A DNA stretch of 64,000 bases from Mytilus galloprovincialis (Eukaryota; Mollusca; Bivalvia; Mytilida; Mytilidae). Every line of letters begins with the position of its first letter. The first letter of the stretch is position 1. Below, one piece after another: positions 11,598-24,486 of this stretch. The stretch spans positions 77,091,410 through 77,155,409 of the forward strand of contig NC_134839.1 of assembly GCF_965363235.1 (NCBI RefSeq), given 5' to 3'. The translations under genes and the position numbers were made by a program. The notes under the pieces are model-generated. The model ran no database searches. It was not told where the DNA came from and was given only the letters and a program-made list of their open reading frames with translations.

Positions 11598-13689
11598 TTG
11601 ATTGAATAATAAAAGGTACATAAATCAAAGCGTATTTATCACACTTCAGAACTGCCACTTACCTCAATTATATATATACCCTTACATGCGAAAAAATACT
11701 ACAAGAAATAAAAACAATGTTTGTAATTACTGAGAACTAGATCAAAGTATTTATTAAAAGAAAAAATTCAACACAATACTTGACATCTAGTATTCAAAAC
11801 TCCAACGATTTACTTTCAAACCATTTAAAGGGATGTAGGTCACAAGATAATGCTGTTAACAAAGAAGAATAATTTAAGATAGAATGTCAATGCATAAAAG
11901 GTAAAAAACATTAAAAACGTGTTTCAAATTGCAAATAAGCGAATCAATATTCATCCGCATTATACATCACATTATGATCTCACTACAATTACGTAGCTGC
12001 ATGTGTGATATTGGTTTCCTATCATTAACAGTTTTTTAATGTTTACTTTTGTTTATTGTGTGTATTGTATGCGGGACTCTTATATGAAAGTTTTAAACTA
12101 CCACGGTGATTTGTTTACCAATCCGTGTAAATTATACATCAATGTGGTACTAATTACTTTCTGTTGTGACAATCAAAAACCTCAAGAATAAAAAAACACA
12201 TGCTACAACTAAATTAAAACCCTTGAAGCATCGTCATAATAAAACATCTGGTCGAATCAATAATGCATGTATTCTAATTATGCAAGAAAGAAGTCAGCAT
12301 GTGTCAACCAAAATCCATTGATATAAATCACACAGATAATACCATAAACAATAGACATATAATTTGCTAGACAGGTATTTCATTACGGTCAACAAAAACA
12401 TGATGCCGTCCACCAACAACTCGTAGAAAAGACATCAAATATGGTTAGTAACGTCCTTGCACATATAAGCCGAAAAAAATTACTTTAACTGAATGTACGG
12501 TATTCCACAATGAGCAAACCCATTACCAAAATAGTCAGCTACTAAAGACCCTAAATTAAAAACGTAAACTTCTACAAACGAGAAAACTACAAGCTAAGTA
12601 ATACATATACTAGTATACATATATGTCGTTTGTTGATGTGGTTCATAAGTGTTCATTGTTTCTAGTTTTTTATATAGATTAGAATGTAGGTTTTCCCGTT
12701 TGAATGACTTTACATTCTGGTAGCCCTTTATAACTTTCTGTTCGATCGGAGCCAAGGCTCCGGGTTGTAGAACGTTCTTTGACCTATAATGTTTACTTTT
12801 ACAAATTACGATTTGGATGGAAAGTTGTCTCATTGGCACTCATACCACATCTGCTTTATCTATATATGAAGGGAAATAGAAACGAGCGGTTTTTGTCATA
12901 TCAAGATATCCTATTCTCCTGGTGTGTTCATTCCTTTTGTACTGTTTCTGACCAACGTATTCTTACTGATGATATTTTTTTTTATTTCTAATTTCTTCAA
13001 CTGAATTCGTATATCAAATGTAATCAATATCCCAATACTTTCATTTAATACATTGTGGTAGGCTGTGCCGAAAATCTACACTTTAAATGAAAAGCATTTA
13101 CTATTATCAAGCGCTTTGACTTATAAATTGCAGATCTTACAATACTATTTGTATATAGAACAGGTACCTCTATATAACTAAGAAGATCTTTATATATTTA
13201 AAAGCGCTCAATAAATAATCGCATAATTTCATCACATTACTCCTATGCATAATGACAGTCATTCGATGTTTTTGTGTGATATATGGTAACTGGATTTCTC
13301 CAACATTTCTCAGGAAACCTCACATTTAAGACAGTCACGCTTGATTTTTGTTGCCTAAACGTCTGCTCCTTTGTTGTTAATTTTAATATTATAAATTTTC
13401 TTCAAATCTATAAGATACAACACATGTCTATAAACACAAGTACTTATACAACAGGAATGTAAGGGGGAAAAGTATTTCAAACATGTTACCCTTTGAAAGT
13501 ATATAAAGATAAATACATGATATTGATTTTAAGAATGATGCATTGGATACATATATTTGTTCATTATGTTAAATGCTAAACATCCCAGTCACAATAACTG
13601 GAGATAAATGTCACTGAATACATATTGAATTGGATTACAATTTGTTGTATATTCGCATCACATCAGTTCTGTACGAATAATTTTAAGTT
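11598..13689. repeat. Upstream flank of pseudogene C, second copy of segment B
   Basis: Colinear with the 2820-6180 flank of gene B but shorter, since it lacks the insertions at 3060-4300. It includes the common repeat at about 12620-12860. The two copies differ by many substitutions and small indels, so this duplication looks older than the A/A' one, in which the 130 bases around the signal exon differ at only a few places. Confidence 0.7.
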
Positions 13690-14214
13690 ATGAACAGCAG
13701 TTTGTTTCAAGTATTGTTCATGTTTGTTTCTACATATTAGTCAGAATGTAGATGGTAGGGTTTTTTTTATATTAAAGCATATAACAACAAGGCTTTGGAA
13801 TAGAGAAAATATTTAAAAGATAATTAGTGTTTTAATTATTTAAAGAGAGAACTTGTAATTTTCCAACCCTTCTTAATTTGATTTATCTGTATCGTGTTTT
13901 GATCATGAGACAAAAAAAAATGTGAACACTAAACACATTAAAATTTGCCCTTTTTGCGTTTTGAAAAACACAATTGGAACACCAATATGAAATATCTAAA
14001 CTGTAAATCTAAATCTGTGTTTAGAAAAAAACAATAAGAAATGTTTTAATGCACTTTCTAAATATGATAACCACTGATTCGGCTTTTATGTGATCTCTTG
14101 TTTGTTCAGTTATACTTTTATCAAGTTGCTTGTGTGTATTGACATATGAACATCTTTCAACCATGTTGCATGTTTTTCTATAAATGAACTTTATTAATAC
14201 TTAAAAGAAAAAGA

Positions 14215-14570
14215 AAATTTTTAAAAAATGGGGTCACCGTTATTTACTCTCACATATTTTTTGGTAAAAGTACTTTTTTCTGTTGAACTAATAGGAGAAA
14301 AAGAGGTAATATCGAAATAAAAAAAGAACTAAATTACAGAAATCGCTAAAATTTTACAGTAGTTTAGTTTAAGTACAGCTTCTTTGAAAATAACAATAAA
14401 AATATAGGTCACCGATGATTTAAAAAAGATATTTCAATTTTAATGCCAAGAAATTGCAATTTTGCACACAAGAGAGATAATTTGGAGCTTTTTCAGTTAT
14501 ACAAATCTTTTAAAAGTCATCTGGGACCAAAACGGATTGATTTATTTGAACGATTGTACCATATGATAAA
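14215..14570. repeat. Interspersed repeat copy, inverted relative to 38160-38640
   Basis: The stretch from ggggtcaccgttatttactc to atatgataaagtaacaac is a diverged reverse complement of about 38202-38620, which lies inside the palindromic element at 37984-38989. It sits in intron 1 of pseudogene C and is missing from gene B. Confidence 0.6.
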
Positions 14571-14582
14571 GTAACAACTAAT

Positions 14583-14652
14583 AAAGTAATAAATAAATTT
14601 TGTAATGAAAAAAAAATGTTTATTTTTCATTACAAAATTTATTTATTACTTT
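14583..14652. repeat. AT-rich perfect-arm hairpin
   Basis: Arms of about 29 bases pair around a loop of about 11 bases: aaagtaataaataaatttt at 14583 and its reverse complement ending at 14652. It directly follows the repeat at 14215-14570 and may be that element's end. Confidence 0.7.
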
Positions 14653-14717
14653 ATTTTTTATGATTTAACTAATCGATTAAAACATTTTAATGATTGCTAA
14701 ATAATTTCCTTTATTTA

Positions 14718-14867
14718 GGGACAGAACAAAATAGCTACACTATGAAAAATTGTCCCTTGTGACATATTTTTGTAAAACATCCATGAAATTATATCCAAGT
14801 ACTAGGGACAATTTTTCACTAAGGGAGACACTATTTTATAGTTTACAAATGTGATATTCTGTCCCGT
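14718..14867. mobile_element. Short fold-back element (MITE-like)
   Basis: It begins gggacagaacaaaatag and ends gatattctgtccc, so the ends are short inverted repeats. Inside, attgtccct and agggacaat form a second inverted pair. It has no coding capacity and lies in intron 1 of pseudogene C. Confidence 0.5.
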
Positions 14868-15587
14868 GAACGAAAATTCACAGACGAACTGAAAAATATA
14901 GTTCAAGAAGACACAATTTCATTGGACACTTTTTTGGCTTACATTATAACTAGATTAAACTTAAAATAAATGAATACACGTACACACTTATAAGCCTTGT
15001 ATCCTATTTAGGATTTAGTACTAAGCTGTTGGTTGATAAGCCTTACTTAACTATGGTCTTTGGATTTCAAATACAAACGGCAATTTTATAGCCTGATTAT
15101 CCACCCTAGTACAATCTAATATTAACAGATATACTATATTAGCACACAGAGTGTACTTAGATACTGACAGACTGTCAAAACATTCATTTTAGCAGCAGCT
15201 CATCTGATGATAAAGGAACGAGTAGCCTACGGAATTACGTATTGTAAGGAAGATGTGTCAATTCGTTCCAATGGGTAATCCTCCCATACTGAATATTTCT
15301 GACATGAACTGCCATTATGTTTGGAACCTTACTTTTTTCACTTAATATGAAAATAATGTGAAAAGAGACTATATAGGTTTTGTTGGGAAAAAACGAATTT
15401 TGTCCAGATATTTTCTTTTCTTCTTACGACAGTCAGCAAATTGTTTCAAACCGTCAAATGCAAGAATGGTTCATGATAAATAAACTATAATTGATATGTT
15501 CATAATTTTAAAACAACTGTTTACGAAATTTTGAATTTTTGACATATTAAGGCTTTTCTATCCGCGAATTGATTACCTTAGCTGCAT

Positions 15588-15840
15588 ATACCAGGATTAT
15601 AAGTTAACACACCAGACGCGCGTTTCGCATACATAAGACTTATCAGTGACGCTCATGTCAAAATAGTTAGCCAAACTAGTACAAAGTTGAAGAACATTGA
15701 GGACAAAATTTTGCAGGCACAGTTGACTTCAGAAGCAATGCTATTTTTGGTTCCTTTTTGGGCATACTTCTGTTATCGTGCTCAAGGTCTTATAATTTAT
15801 AGGCATGCACATTTTTTTTTAAGTTTGAGCGGTACTAAGG
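15588..15840 (+). repeat. Interspersed repeat, family alpha
   Basis: It carries the hallmark ccagacgcgcgtttcgcata followed by agacttatcagtgacgctca. Other copies are at 3461-3660, 16430-16790, 18393-18930, 37397-37740 and, reversed, 56600-56735. I recognise this as a very common mussel repeat. No coding capacity is seen. Confidence 0.7.
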
Positions 15841-16429
15841 AAGGGTAATCCAAGAACATCTTCTTCGACTCACGAAATTAATAAAGAAAAAAATGGCATT
15901 AGTTCAAAATGTAAAAAATTGGAAATTGAATTGAGAAAGAATATATTTTTTTCATTTATAGGTTCATGCCCACCAAATTCTGAATTTGATTCAACGGAAG
16001 AAAAGTGTGTGTGTGAAGAAGGATTCTCATGGGTCGAGGCTTTCCAAATATGTTTTCCGGGTAAGTTTATTACTTGATAGAAACTTTCAGTTTTGATCAA
16101 TATTCTAAATGACATTTACTTTAAGTTTAGATATGTTGCCAGTATCTCTGCATGAATACTTTTTATAAATTTTTTAAAGAGACATGTGAATTGGACTTTC
16201 TTTATTAGGTAAATTCCACAAAACAAGAACAAACCATCACTTTAAAAAAAACACAACAGCCAATTAACTATAGTAATAAATCGGGGAATGTCGTAGATTT
16301 ATAGTCATTGGTAGCATTAGTTCTTGCAAATGAAGTTAGCCCCATTAACTTTCTAAACAAAATATAATAAATCATTGTTGGAAACTGCACATATTCGAAT
16401 TATTTTGGTTGTAGGAAATAAACTCACCA

Positions 16430-16790
16430 TAGATACCAGGATTGAAATTTTATATTTGCGCCAGACGCGCGTTTCGTCTGTAAAAGACAATTCAGTGACG
16501 CTCTAATCAAACATAAGTAAAAAGGCCGAATACAATACGAAGTTGAAGAGCATTGAGGAACAAACTTCCGAATAGTTTGCCAAATGCAGCTGAGGTAATC
16601 AATTCCTCGGTAGAAAAGCCTTTATATGTCAAAAATTCAAAATTTTGTAAACAGTTATTTAAAAATTATGACCATATCAATGATAATTCATTGTCAAGGC
16701 AGAATTGCTGATTACATGGCTGGTGATATCCTCGGTCAAAAAAAAACTCCACCAGCAGTGGCAGCGACCCAGTGATTTTAAATAAGCTCA
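16430..16790 (+). repeat. Interspersed repeat, family alpha (near complete)
   Basis: It runs from taccaggattgaaattt through cagacgcgcgtttcgtctg to ccaccagcagtggcagcgac, the two characteristic ends of the family. It lies in the last intron of pseudogene C, before the terminal exon relic. Confidence 0.7.
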
Positions 16791-16995
16791 CCATAGAAAT
16801 TATGCAATGATGTAACTTTGTGGTAATGAAATGACAAATATTCTACAAAAAAGGCAATTGATGGAAACTAATTTAGTGACCCGATATCTTAATAACGTAT
16901 ATTTATAATTTCAGACATGGTGTATTTGATAACCCATTTTAAGATGATGGTAAAAGATAATACTTTGAACAGAGCGAAAGACAGACACAAATAAA

Positions 16996-18392
16996 TGTAC
17001 AATTTAAAATTAATTGTTTAATCTTTCTACCCTAAATGCCGGTTGAAATTTTAAGATTTTTGTTTTAGAAGAAATCAAATTCCAAAAATCTGAATATTTG
17101 TTAGTTACAAAAAGACACATACAGTTTACTCTAAACAACTGCCTATGTCAAAAGTTTCACAAAAATACAGATCTCTAAGGCAAATTCAAAAACGGAACTC
17201 CCGAACAACTGACAAAACAAACGAACTAGTGAAAAAACTGTCATATTTCTGACATCGTACAGGCATTTTCCGGACAAATGATGGTTTCAACCTGGTTTTA
17301 TAGATAGCTATACATCACACTTGTATGACAATTGTTTGTTGTTCCGTTAAATTGACAATTTGGGTGAGCAACCTTAACAGTCTGTGTAAATAAGTTAATG
17401 TGACAATAATTGGGACGCAGCAGTCAAATCTGTGTGAACATACATCATATGCATACAAAATGTCTGATTAAAAAATTCAAACAAACATAAACAAAAATAA
17501 TCAGAGAAGCCAACAAAATCGGTTGGGTAGATCTTTTAATTTGACGTCAACAAACAGTTTTTGTCGTTTTTTATTTACCTATATAGTTTATATACATGCT
17601 CCGCATAGTCCAAATTAAGTGTATATTAATACAAAGGTAAACACAAATAGGCAAACACAACTGATACGTTATCTTACACTTATATAAAAATAATTGGTTT
17701 CTATATTATTTGGTTTAAATTAGGTAGATTATATGATAATTATGTTTACATAATGTTATTTACTTGATAGGCTACTTAAATATATGGTTCCTAGCTACGT
17801 CATATTGAATAACTGTTAGAATCATAACCTGTTGGTACTTATTCGATGTCATGAGTGTAAGGGTGAGGGTTGGCGCCTGTTAAAAGGTTTAAACCGCTGC
17901 ATTTGTTTGCACCTGTCCTACGCTAGGAAAATGTTGTTCAGTTGGTGTCGTTTGTTGATGGTATTCATAAGTGTTTCTCGTTGTTTCTTGTGGTGTTTTT
18001 TTCATATTTATCAAACTGTTGTTTTTTTGTTTTAATAGATTTGCAATAGTCATTTTATAGCTTGTTAATAAGTGTAAGACAAGTCTCTGCGTTAAAGGGC
18101 GTACTTTTACATTTAATCGATTTCTTACATTTTATGACTTGGATGAAGAATTATCTCATTTGCATTCATACCACATATTCTCTTTAACTAAATTTGTTCT
18201 AAGTCGATTTATCATAGAAGAAGAAAATACTAAATTGTGTACTTTATCCAGTTTCGTATGCCAACGCATGAGTCTGAATCACAAAGAATGGCAGATTAAC
18301 AAAACATAAAAAGCAATTGTTATAAAAGCTGTTAGCTAATTGTTACAAAGATAAGCGGTCGTTTAAACAAGGTGTGATTCAAATAGTTATCA
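16996..18392. repeat. Gene-free stretch with delta and gamma repeats
   Basis: About 17160-17330 is a delta repeat. About 17830-18190 is a gamma-type mussel repeat with gtttaaaccgctgcat and the downstream stretch ending in tttgcattcataccacat. Between them is AT-rich sequence in which I see no exon of the local family. Confidence 0.5.
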
Positions 18393-19150
18393 AAGTTACC
18401 AGTATTATAATTTAGTACGCCAGACGTGCGTTTCGTCTACAAAAGACTCATCAGTGACACTCATATCAAAATAGTTATAAAGCCAAACAAATACAAAGTT
18501 GAAGAGCTTTGATGATCCAAAATTCCAAAACGTTGTGCCAAATACGGCTAATGTTATCTATGCCTGGGATAAGAAAATCCTAAGTTTTTCGAAAATTCAA
18601 AGTTTTGTAAACAGGAAATTTATAAAAATGACCACATAATTGATATTCATGTCAACACCGAAGTGCTGGCTACTTGGCTGGTGAAACCCTCGGGGACGAA
18701 ACGTCAACCAGCAGAGGCATCGACTCAGTGGTGTAAATAGTTATCAAAGTTACCAGAATTATAATTTAGTACGCCAGACGCGCGTTTCGTCTACATAAGA
18801 CTCATCAGTGACGCTCATAGCATAATAGTTATAAAGCCAAACAAATACAAACTTGAAGAGCATTGAGGATCCAAAATTTCAAAAAGTTGTGCCAAATGCG
18901 GCTAAGGTAATCTATGCCTGGGATAATTTTAGACATAATATATTGGAGACGTTTAATCTCTTTTTGGTACCTTCTAACGCACCTAGCCTAGTTTTTGTTT
19001 TTTGTCTTTATTTGGCTCGTCGTTATCGATGCACGATGTTCAAACAACTGTTGACTTCATTAGTCATATCGCTCCGTAAATTTTCAAGCACGATCCAATA
19101 CTGGATTTTTATGATTTTTTTTTTTGTTCGAGCGCTACTGATTCCGGTTA
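18393..19150 (+). repeat. Two tandem alpha repeats
   Basis: A complete copy (18393-18735) is followed at once by a second (18742 to about 19150). Both start taccagtattataatttagt or taccagaattataatttagt. The first ends in the gggacgaaacgtcaaccagc block. The second diverges after about 18930 and extends into a pyrimidine-rich tail with cgagcgctactgattccgg. The 154-codon frame at 18853-19317 starts inside the second copy and is a repeat translation. Confidence 0.7.
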
Positions 19151-20384
19151 ATCCGGAAAAGGTTTTTAAACATACCAACTTGATGAAGTGCTATTTCATT
19201 TTATATGACCACATCGATACTGCGTTGCTAGTTTACGATGGTTGCAACAGTTCAGAAGTCTATGTTTTAGCTCACACCAGGTGTGTACCGATGATTTGTC
19301 AGATATGTTTAATCTGAGAAATAGAAAATTTGACAATAGAAACGCTGAAATCTTCATTTTAAAAATAAAGGAGATATTGTATAATTGACAATGAGACAAC
19401 TTTTCACATAGTTCAAAATTCCAACGATATAAGCAATCAAAGGTCATAATATGGCTTTCAACAATGATAAAAAAAAAAAACCTTACCGTATAGTATAAAT
19501 AGTAACTATAAAAGGCGACAAAACTGACAATTGATACCTCTAGCCCCAAATAAAATAGTAGATCTCTCCATTATTTGCTGAAGGAGGTAGCAAAAATGGT
19601 TCAACGATGAAAACAATTGCAGTGTTTGATGAAGCTCCTGAAAAATTTGATTCAATTCTGAACAGGGATTAAATAGAAATATGTACTGTAGATACGAAAG
19701 TAGGTCAGAAAATTATAATTGCAGTTTGGATTTTTAGAAATGGTTCCTTTCCTAGTATTATACGAGTTTATGCCCCTGTTATTTAATGGATTTGTCTACA
19801 TATGATATTATCAACTTATTTTACCACATCATTTTAAAACATACTACAAATGAAATACAAAAAAAAAATTAAAAAATTAAAACAGTTACTTTTTTTCCCT
19901 CAATGTTGACTTCTGCACCCCAATTTTTGACATTTGTACCTACTATATCAATTTGTTTTGCTCATGCATTGTTGTTAATATAATGGAATTTTATATGTCT
20001 GTCATACACGTGCGAGGTTTAGTTAGATATAAAAATATAATTAATCAATTATTTTTCGAGACAGGAAATACCAGTACCAAAATCAGGAATATGAACGTTG
20101 TTTTCCATTCTTTTGATGTGTTTGAGCTTTTGATTTCATGAAATAATAAAAGTAAAACGCATACAAAAATGATCAAGAAATTCTTTAAAATATACTGTAT
20201 GTTTGAACAAATAGATTGCAAATAGTAACTCTCTTATTTTTTCTTACATTAAATAAAGTTATTGAGATTTTGAAACAATCTGTAAGACTGAAATAAACCG
20301 ATTGTGTCCAGTCAATATTTGAAAACACATATGATTATCTTCACTTATATCTATACATTGACATTGAGGGTCGGTTGAAAACAT
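19151..20384. repeat. Gene-free stretch with repeat fragments
   Basis: About 19370-19450 is a fragment of the repeat family containing caatgagacaact. About 19960-20140 is a reversed delta repeat with ccagtaccaaaatcaggaat. The 117-codon minus-strand frame at 19196-19549 covers the first fragment. No signal exon or cysteine module is found. Confidence 0.45.
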
Positions 20385-20995
20385 AATTTTACGACAAAAG
20401 AGATGATTATAGCTTCCCAATTGTGAACTTTCTACTTCTATGAAGCAACATTCAAGCAGCGCCTGCATACGGAGTATATATATCTCCCAATTGATACGAT
20501 ATTCCCGGGCTTAATTTCCTTGAGAGAGGGCTGCTTCTCACAAAGAAGCTATTAAACCAAGATGTCCAAATGGTGAGGTTGAACTTATCCCTTCGTAAAT
20601 TTTACGGACGCCATCACGAGTTGGTTGAACGTTACTGAATATCCGTTTCACAGATGTCGAAACTACAATCCCGTTCCCTTTTCACGAACGTGACCTACCG
20701 AATTAGACTTTTTACCTGGTTTTTATAACACGAGCAGTACGAACAGTGTCACATGTGGAGCAATATATGTTTACCCTTCCGGAGCATCTGAGATCACCCG
20801 GCCTTTTTGGTTGGGTTCGTGTTGCTTAGTCTTTTGTTTCCTTTGTTGTGTCGTGTATAATTTTATTTTTCTGTTTGTCTTTTTCTTTTTTAACCATCGC
20901 GTTGTCAGTTGATTTTCGATGTATTACTCTGAATGTCCATCTGATATTTTTAGCCGCTTTTTTTGGTATAGAACCAAATTTAATTTCAGTACTAA
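20385..20995 (+). mobile_element. Penelope-like retroelement, 3' fragment
   Basis: Interrupted translation of about 20390-20640 gives the C-terminal part of a Penelope-like reverse transcriptase, including a stretch with ISQLIRYSRA and the trace of a R-x-H-E-L-V segment. Stops break it several times. It continues into a 3' tail (about 20690-20995) shared with the copies at 34720-35030 and 43160-43400, with the strings ccttccggagcatctgagat and gttgcttagtctt. The frame at 20826-21173 is a translation of that tail. Confidence 0.7.
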
Positions 20996-22639
20996 ATTCA
21001 CAACTATTACCTTCAAAAACGAAATACAAATTTCCCAAATTTACACTTGCTTGTGTCATATTTATAATTAGTTTTACAAATCTTACTTCCTTAGTGTATC
21101 TTGTTAGTTGAATGACAAACTTTACATATAATACAGCATTAAGACAATAGTTTAGAACAGCCAGTAAACTCAACTATATATATATATCAACACAGTACAC
21201 TTACATACAAAATAAAACTTAAAGAAAAGAAAAATGGTTAGAGTTTCTGCGAAATGTCTCAAAGATAAAAAAAAAAAAAAGGGATAACAAATTCTAGTAC
21301 TCAATACTCGTCCGTTGAACTTCAAACTGTTTAAATGGAATGAGACAATCCAGTTTAAACAATGGACAAAGTAAAATAATTAAAGATAGAATTACAATAC
21401 TAACTAACGGTCTAACTCGTAACAATTGTTTTAAGGAAAGCATAAACCGCACCAACCACTGCACTAGCTGACCCTGAATGCGGACAATCACATAAAGAAT
21501 GTTGCGGTGTTAATCATGTTTGTGAACGCCCAACACTCTCCATAACTTAGGACAGTGGAGTAAAAATACAAATTAAGAACAAACTGTAATATCAGTTGAA
21601 AAAGGCTTAAGTCATCAGATGGATATAATGCAGAGTGAATGCGGACAGGTACTTCTAAACAACACAAATACAATAAGTACTACAATAAATACTCAGAGAG
21701 TACTCACAGTTACTGACAGCTAGTTGACAGCCAATAACAATTATAAAAAATCAGGTATATAAGACCAAATATATCATATTGTGATCTCACTTCAATTACG
21801 CAACTGTTAAGTACGATTTGGGTTCTAATAGTTAAACAGGTTTTTTTATGTTTTTCTTTTTATTTTTGTCTGTATGGTATGCGGCAAAGCTTATAGTTCC
21901 ACGGTAATGTTTTGTTAAACTGTCTTTATAATACACCCATATGATACAAGTTATTTTCTGACAAACAATAGCCTTGGGAATAAAAGATAAGGCGAATTAT
22001 TAAACTAAATCATATGTGTTTGACGTTGTATGAATAATTGGTCAATGTACAATGGATCAGTTATTTCTACTGTGAACCGACCCTTGAAACATCGCTCATA
22101 AAAAAAAAAACATCTGCTTGAATTGATAACGCATGCATCTTATTCATGTAAGCAAGAAGTCACGGGACACCATGTGGCTATCAAAATCCATTAATATAAA
22201 TAACACAGACAACCTTATAAGCAATAGAAAAGAGATAAAAGTTATATCAGACCACAAAAATTACATTGAGCAACAACAGCTGCTAATAAGCTCATGGGTT
22301 TTATAAAGTGTTAACAGTTTCTGCTTGATCAGTGGTATTCTATGCCCTGTATATCACTAAAAATAACTTCGGTTATGTGTCACATTCGTTTACTTAATAA
22401 AACAGAAAATGAGGATGAGGTATTGGCAACAATAAATTGAATTTATGTGCGTTCGTCTGGAACACAGGTATGGTCATGTATTCCATAACGTCATCAATAT
22501 ATGATGCGGTCCGCATAACTGTCATAGAAATAAATATCAAATCCTTTCAACAACTTCCTTATATGTAAAAGACAGAAACTGTTACTAGTATTATTAGAAA
22601 TTGGAACAGAAAACGAACATATTGTTATATATATTCAAC
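20996..22639. other. Gene-free AT-rich stretch
   Basis: It contains a TA-rich run at about 21177-21190 and a sequence (about 21770-22210) that is a diverged relative of the flanks at 4315-4800 and 11900-12380, for example gttaaacaggtttttttatg and catcttattcatgtaagc. This shows a third, older copy of the segment B upstream flank. I find no matching signal exon. Confidence 0.4.
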
Positions 22640-24486
22640 TGAGAAATGCATACTCAAAGATTATTCCATTGGTTTTTATTAAATATCTCTGGTATGAAGT
22701 ATCTTTAGAATGCATAGAGATGAATTCATTTTTACAACGCATGATTTTCTCCGAAATTATGGTGTAGTAAATTAAGATAATTCTTTATCTAAAACATGTA
22801 TAGCTGTCATTATCTTTTTATCGAGAAAAATAAGTTTCTTTCTCTGGATATAGAATGAAGAATACTAATACTTTATAATGGTTGTATTTCAGATATTTTA
22901 GACGATTGCACGAGGAGACGGATTTGGATTGTATTTACATTGTGCTCCGCTTGATTTATTTGTAGAAAAGTTTGTGATTTATCTCACTTATATTTTCAAT
23001 ACAGAAGATAGTCCTTCAAAGAGTGTTAAGCATCAGTTTGAAAATCAAGATTGTTATTTTGAACAGATGTATCATGTTAAGGAGGAGTATTTGCGAAAAA
23101 TACCAGTCGAGAGAATGTTAAATTTCACGAGCCGTAAGGCGAGGGAAATTCATTCTCAAGACTGGTATTTTTCGCAAATACCCCTCAATAACATGATATA
23201 TCTGTTTAATTACACCGAATGTTAATGTACTAAAACGCATTGATGATCATGACGTTACAAGCGTCCAGTCGGATAGAGTATTTTTTGGCAAATACCACGG
23301 CAGAGAGGGTAAAAAAGGCATATCCTTTTAGCAAATACCCCGGCGGCGTTAAAAATGAACGATATTCATTTGATAACAGTAAATTGGTGAAAAATACACT
23401 GGCTATTAACCAATCAAAACCCCGGATTCTTACATAAGGTGTAATTATGATTTAAATTGACATAAGATTTTTGGTAAAAAGAACGATAACTGTAACTGTT
23501 TCTGACCTTCCTTATCGTAGATTTTAAACTAGGGATACTTCCCTTTTATTTTCAATTGGTATATAAAACCAATGTTACTTGCCCTATAGGGTCAATTGAT
23601 ATATAACGCTAATATCAACTTTCCTGAATGATCGATGCTTTCATTTTTAATTCTAATAATAATAAACATAACGTAACATTATCCTGTTAAAACGTTTAAT
23701 CCTGCTGCATTGTTATACATTTGTCCAAAGTCAGGAGCCTGTTGTTCAGTGGTTGTCAATTGTTTGTGGTATTCATGAGTGTTTCTAGTTTTTCGTTTTT
23801 TTCATAGATTAGACGGGTAGTTTTCTGATTAAACCAATACACAAACTATGCGGTAAAAATATTCCCAGTAAAGGCGTTATCCCTTTTTTTAATTGAGTGC
23901 TAGTACTTAATTAAAAAGTAGATCTCCTTTCTCCAAGTGATGTAGCATTTAATTGCTTTACATGCTACAATGAATAAAAACCTAAAATTATGTAAGGACG
24001 TGATGGGAAAATAAAATTTAATTCCTTAAAAAACTTTGTTTTTAATTAATAAGTGTTTTGCACTATTGGTTGTTAACAAATGCCTAAAAGGTTCAACTAA
24101 CCCATTGGTAAGTAGGTTTTAAAACCTTATGACATGCATACTTAGAAATTATTTCAATTAATGTGTTTGTATACGCCATTCCCTTGATTTGCACCATTTG
24201 AACTCCAATATAAGTCATGCTGACGTGTTTTGCATTCGATAATAACTGATTTATAAATTTAAAATTATTCGAATTAATTTTGAACATGTCATTATCAAAC
24301 TTTTATTATATAAGCAACTTTTTGTTCAATATGATAGAAAAATTAATCCGTTGAGGTTTAATTACATGTATATGGTATGCTGTGCTTGATCAGATCTGTG
24401 GTTAAAACAGACACATAAGTATCATTTGCAGAGTTTGTTTTGGCATACAAATAAAGAGTATTGGAAACGATAGTGAACGATACAAT
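22640..24486. repeat. Upstream flank of gene A', second copy of segment A
   Basis: Colinear with bases 130-1591. The last 200 bases before the ATG are nearly identical between the copies and may include the promoter: tatataagc at about 24306 and atacaaataaagag at about 24446 are the TATA-like strings, neither decisive. The copy differs from the first by the fold-back insertion at about 23060-23440. Confidence 0.7.
23070..23199. mobile_element. Fold-back element with arms of about 50 bases
   Basis: The left arm tatcatgttaaggaggagta and following bases pair with the right arm ending caataacatgata. Both arms carry the motif gtatttgcgaaaaatacca or its complement. The element is absent at the matching place in segment A. 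The frame at 22929-23225 reads through it and is not a gene. Confidence 0.7.

Larger units (their letters stand above)
13690..16995 (+). pseudogene. Pseudogene C: decayed paralogue of gene B
   Basis: Three exon positions match gene B. The signal exon (13690-13754) is 65 bases instead of 67. The two-base loss shifts the frame and produces TAG at 13738-13740. The middle exon (15962-16060) is fully open, has clean splice sites, and keeps C-x12-C-V-C-x12-C with changes such as Q to E and Y to F. It starts GSCPPNSEFDSTEEKC. The terminal exon relic starts at 16915 after a good acceptor, but indels destroy the G-N-P-G-S-P tail and move the stop to 16992-16994. The donor after the signal exon is gtaggg instead of gtatgt. 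No separate start restores secretion. The intact middle exon could still be used with another signal exon, but nothing here shows that. Confidence 0.75.

Noticed and set aside
18853..19317. 154-codon plus-strand frame, the longest in the window
   Set aside because: It starts inside an alpha repeat and runs through its pyrimidine-rich tail. There is no domain, and other alpha copies have stops at matching places.
19196..19549. 117-codon minus-strand frame
   Set aside because: It overlaps the previous frame and a common repeat, and is low-complexity hydrophobic sequence from A-runs.
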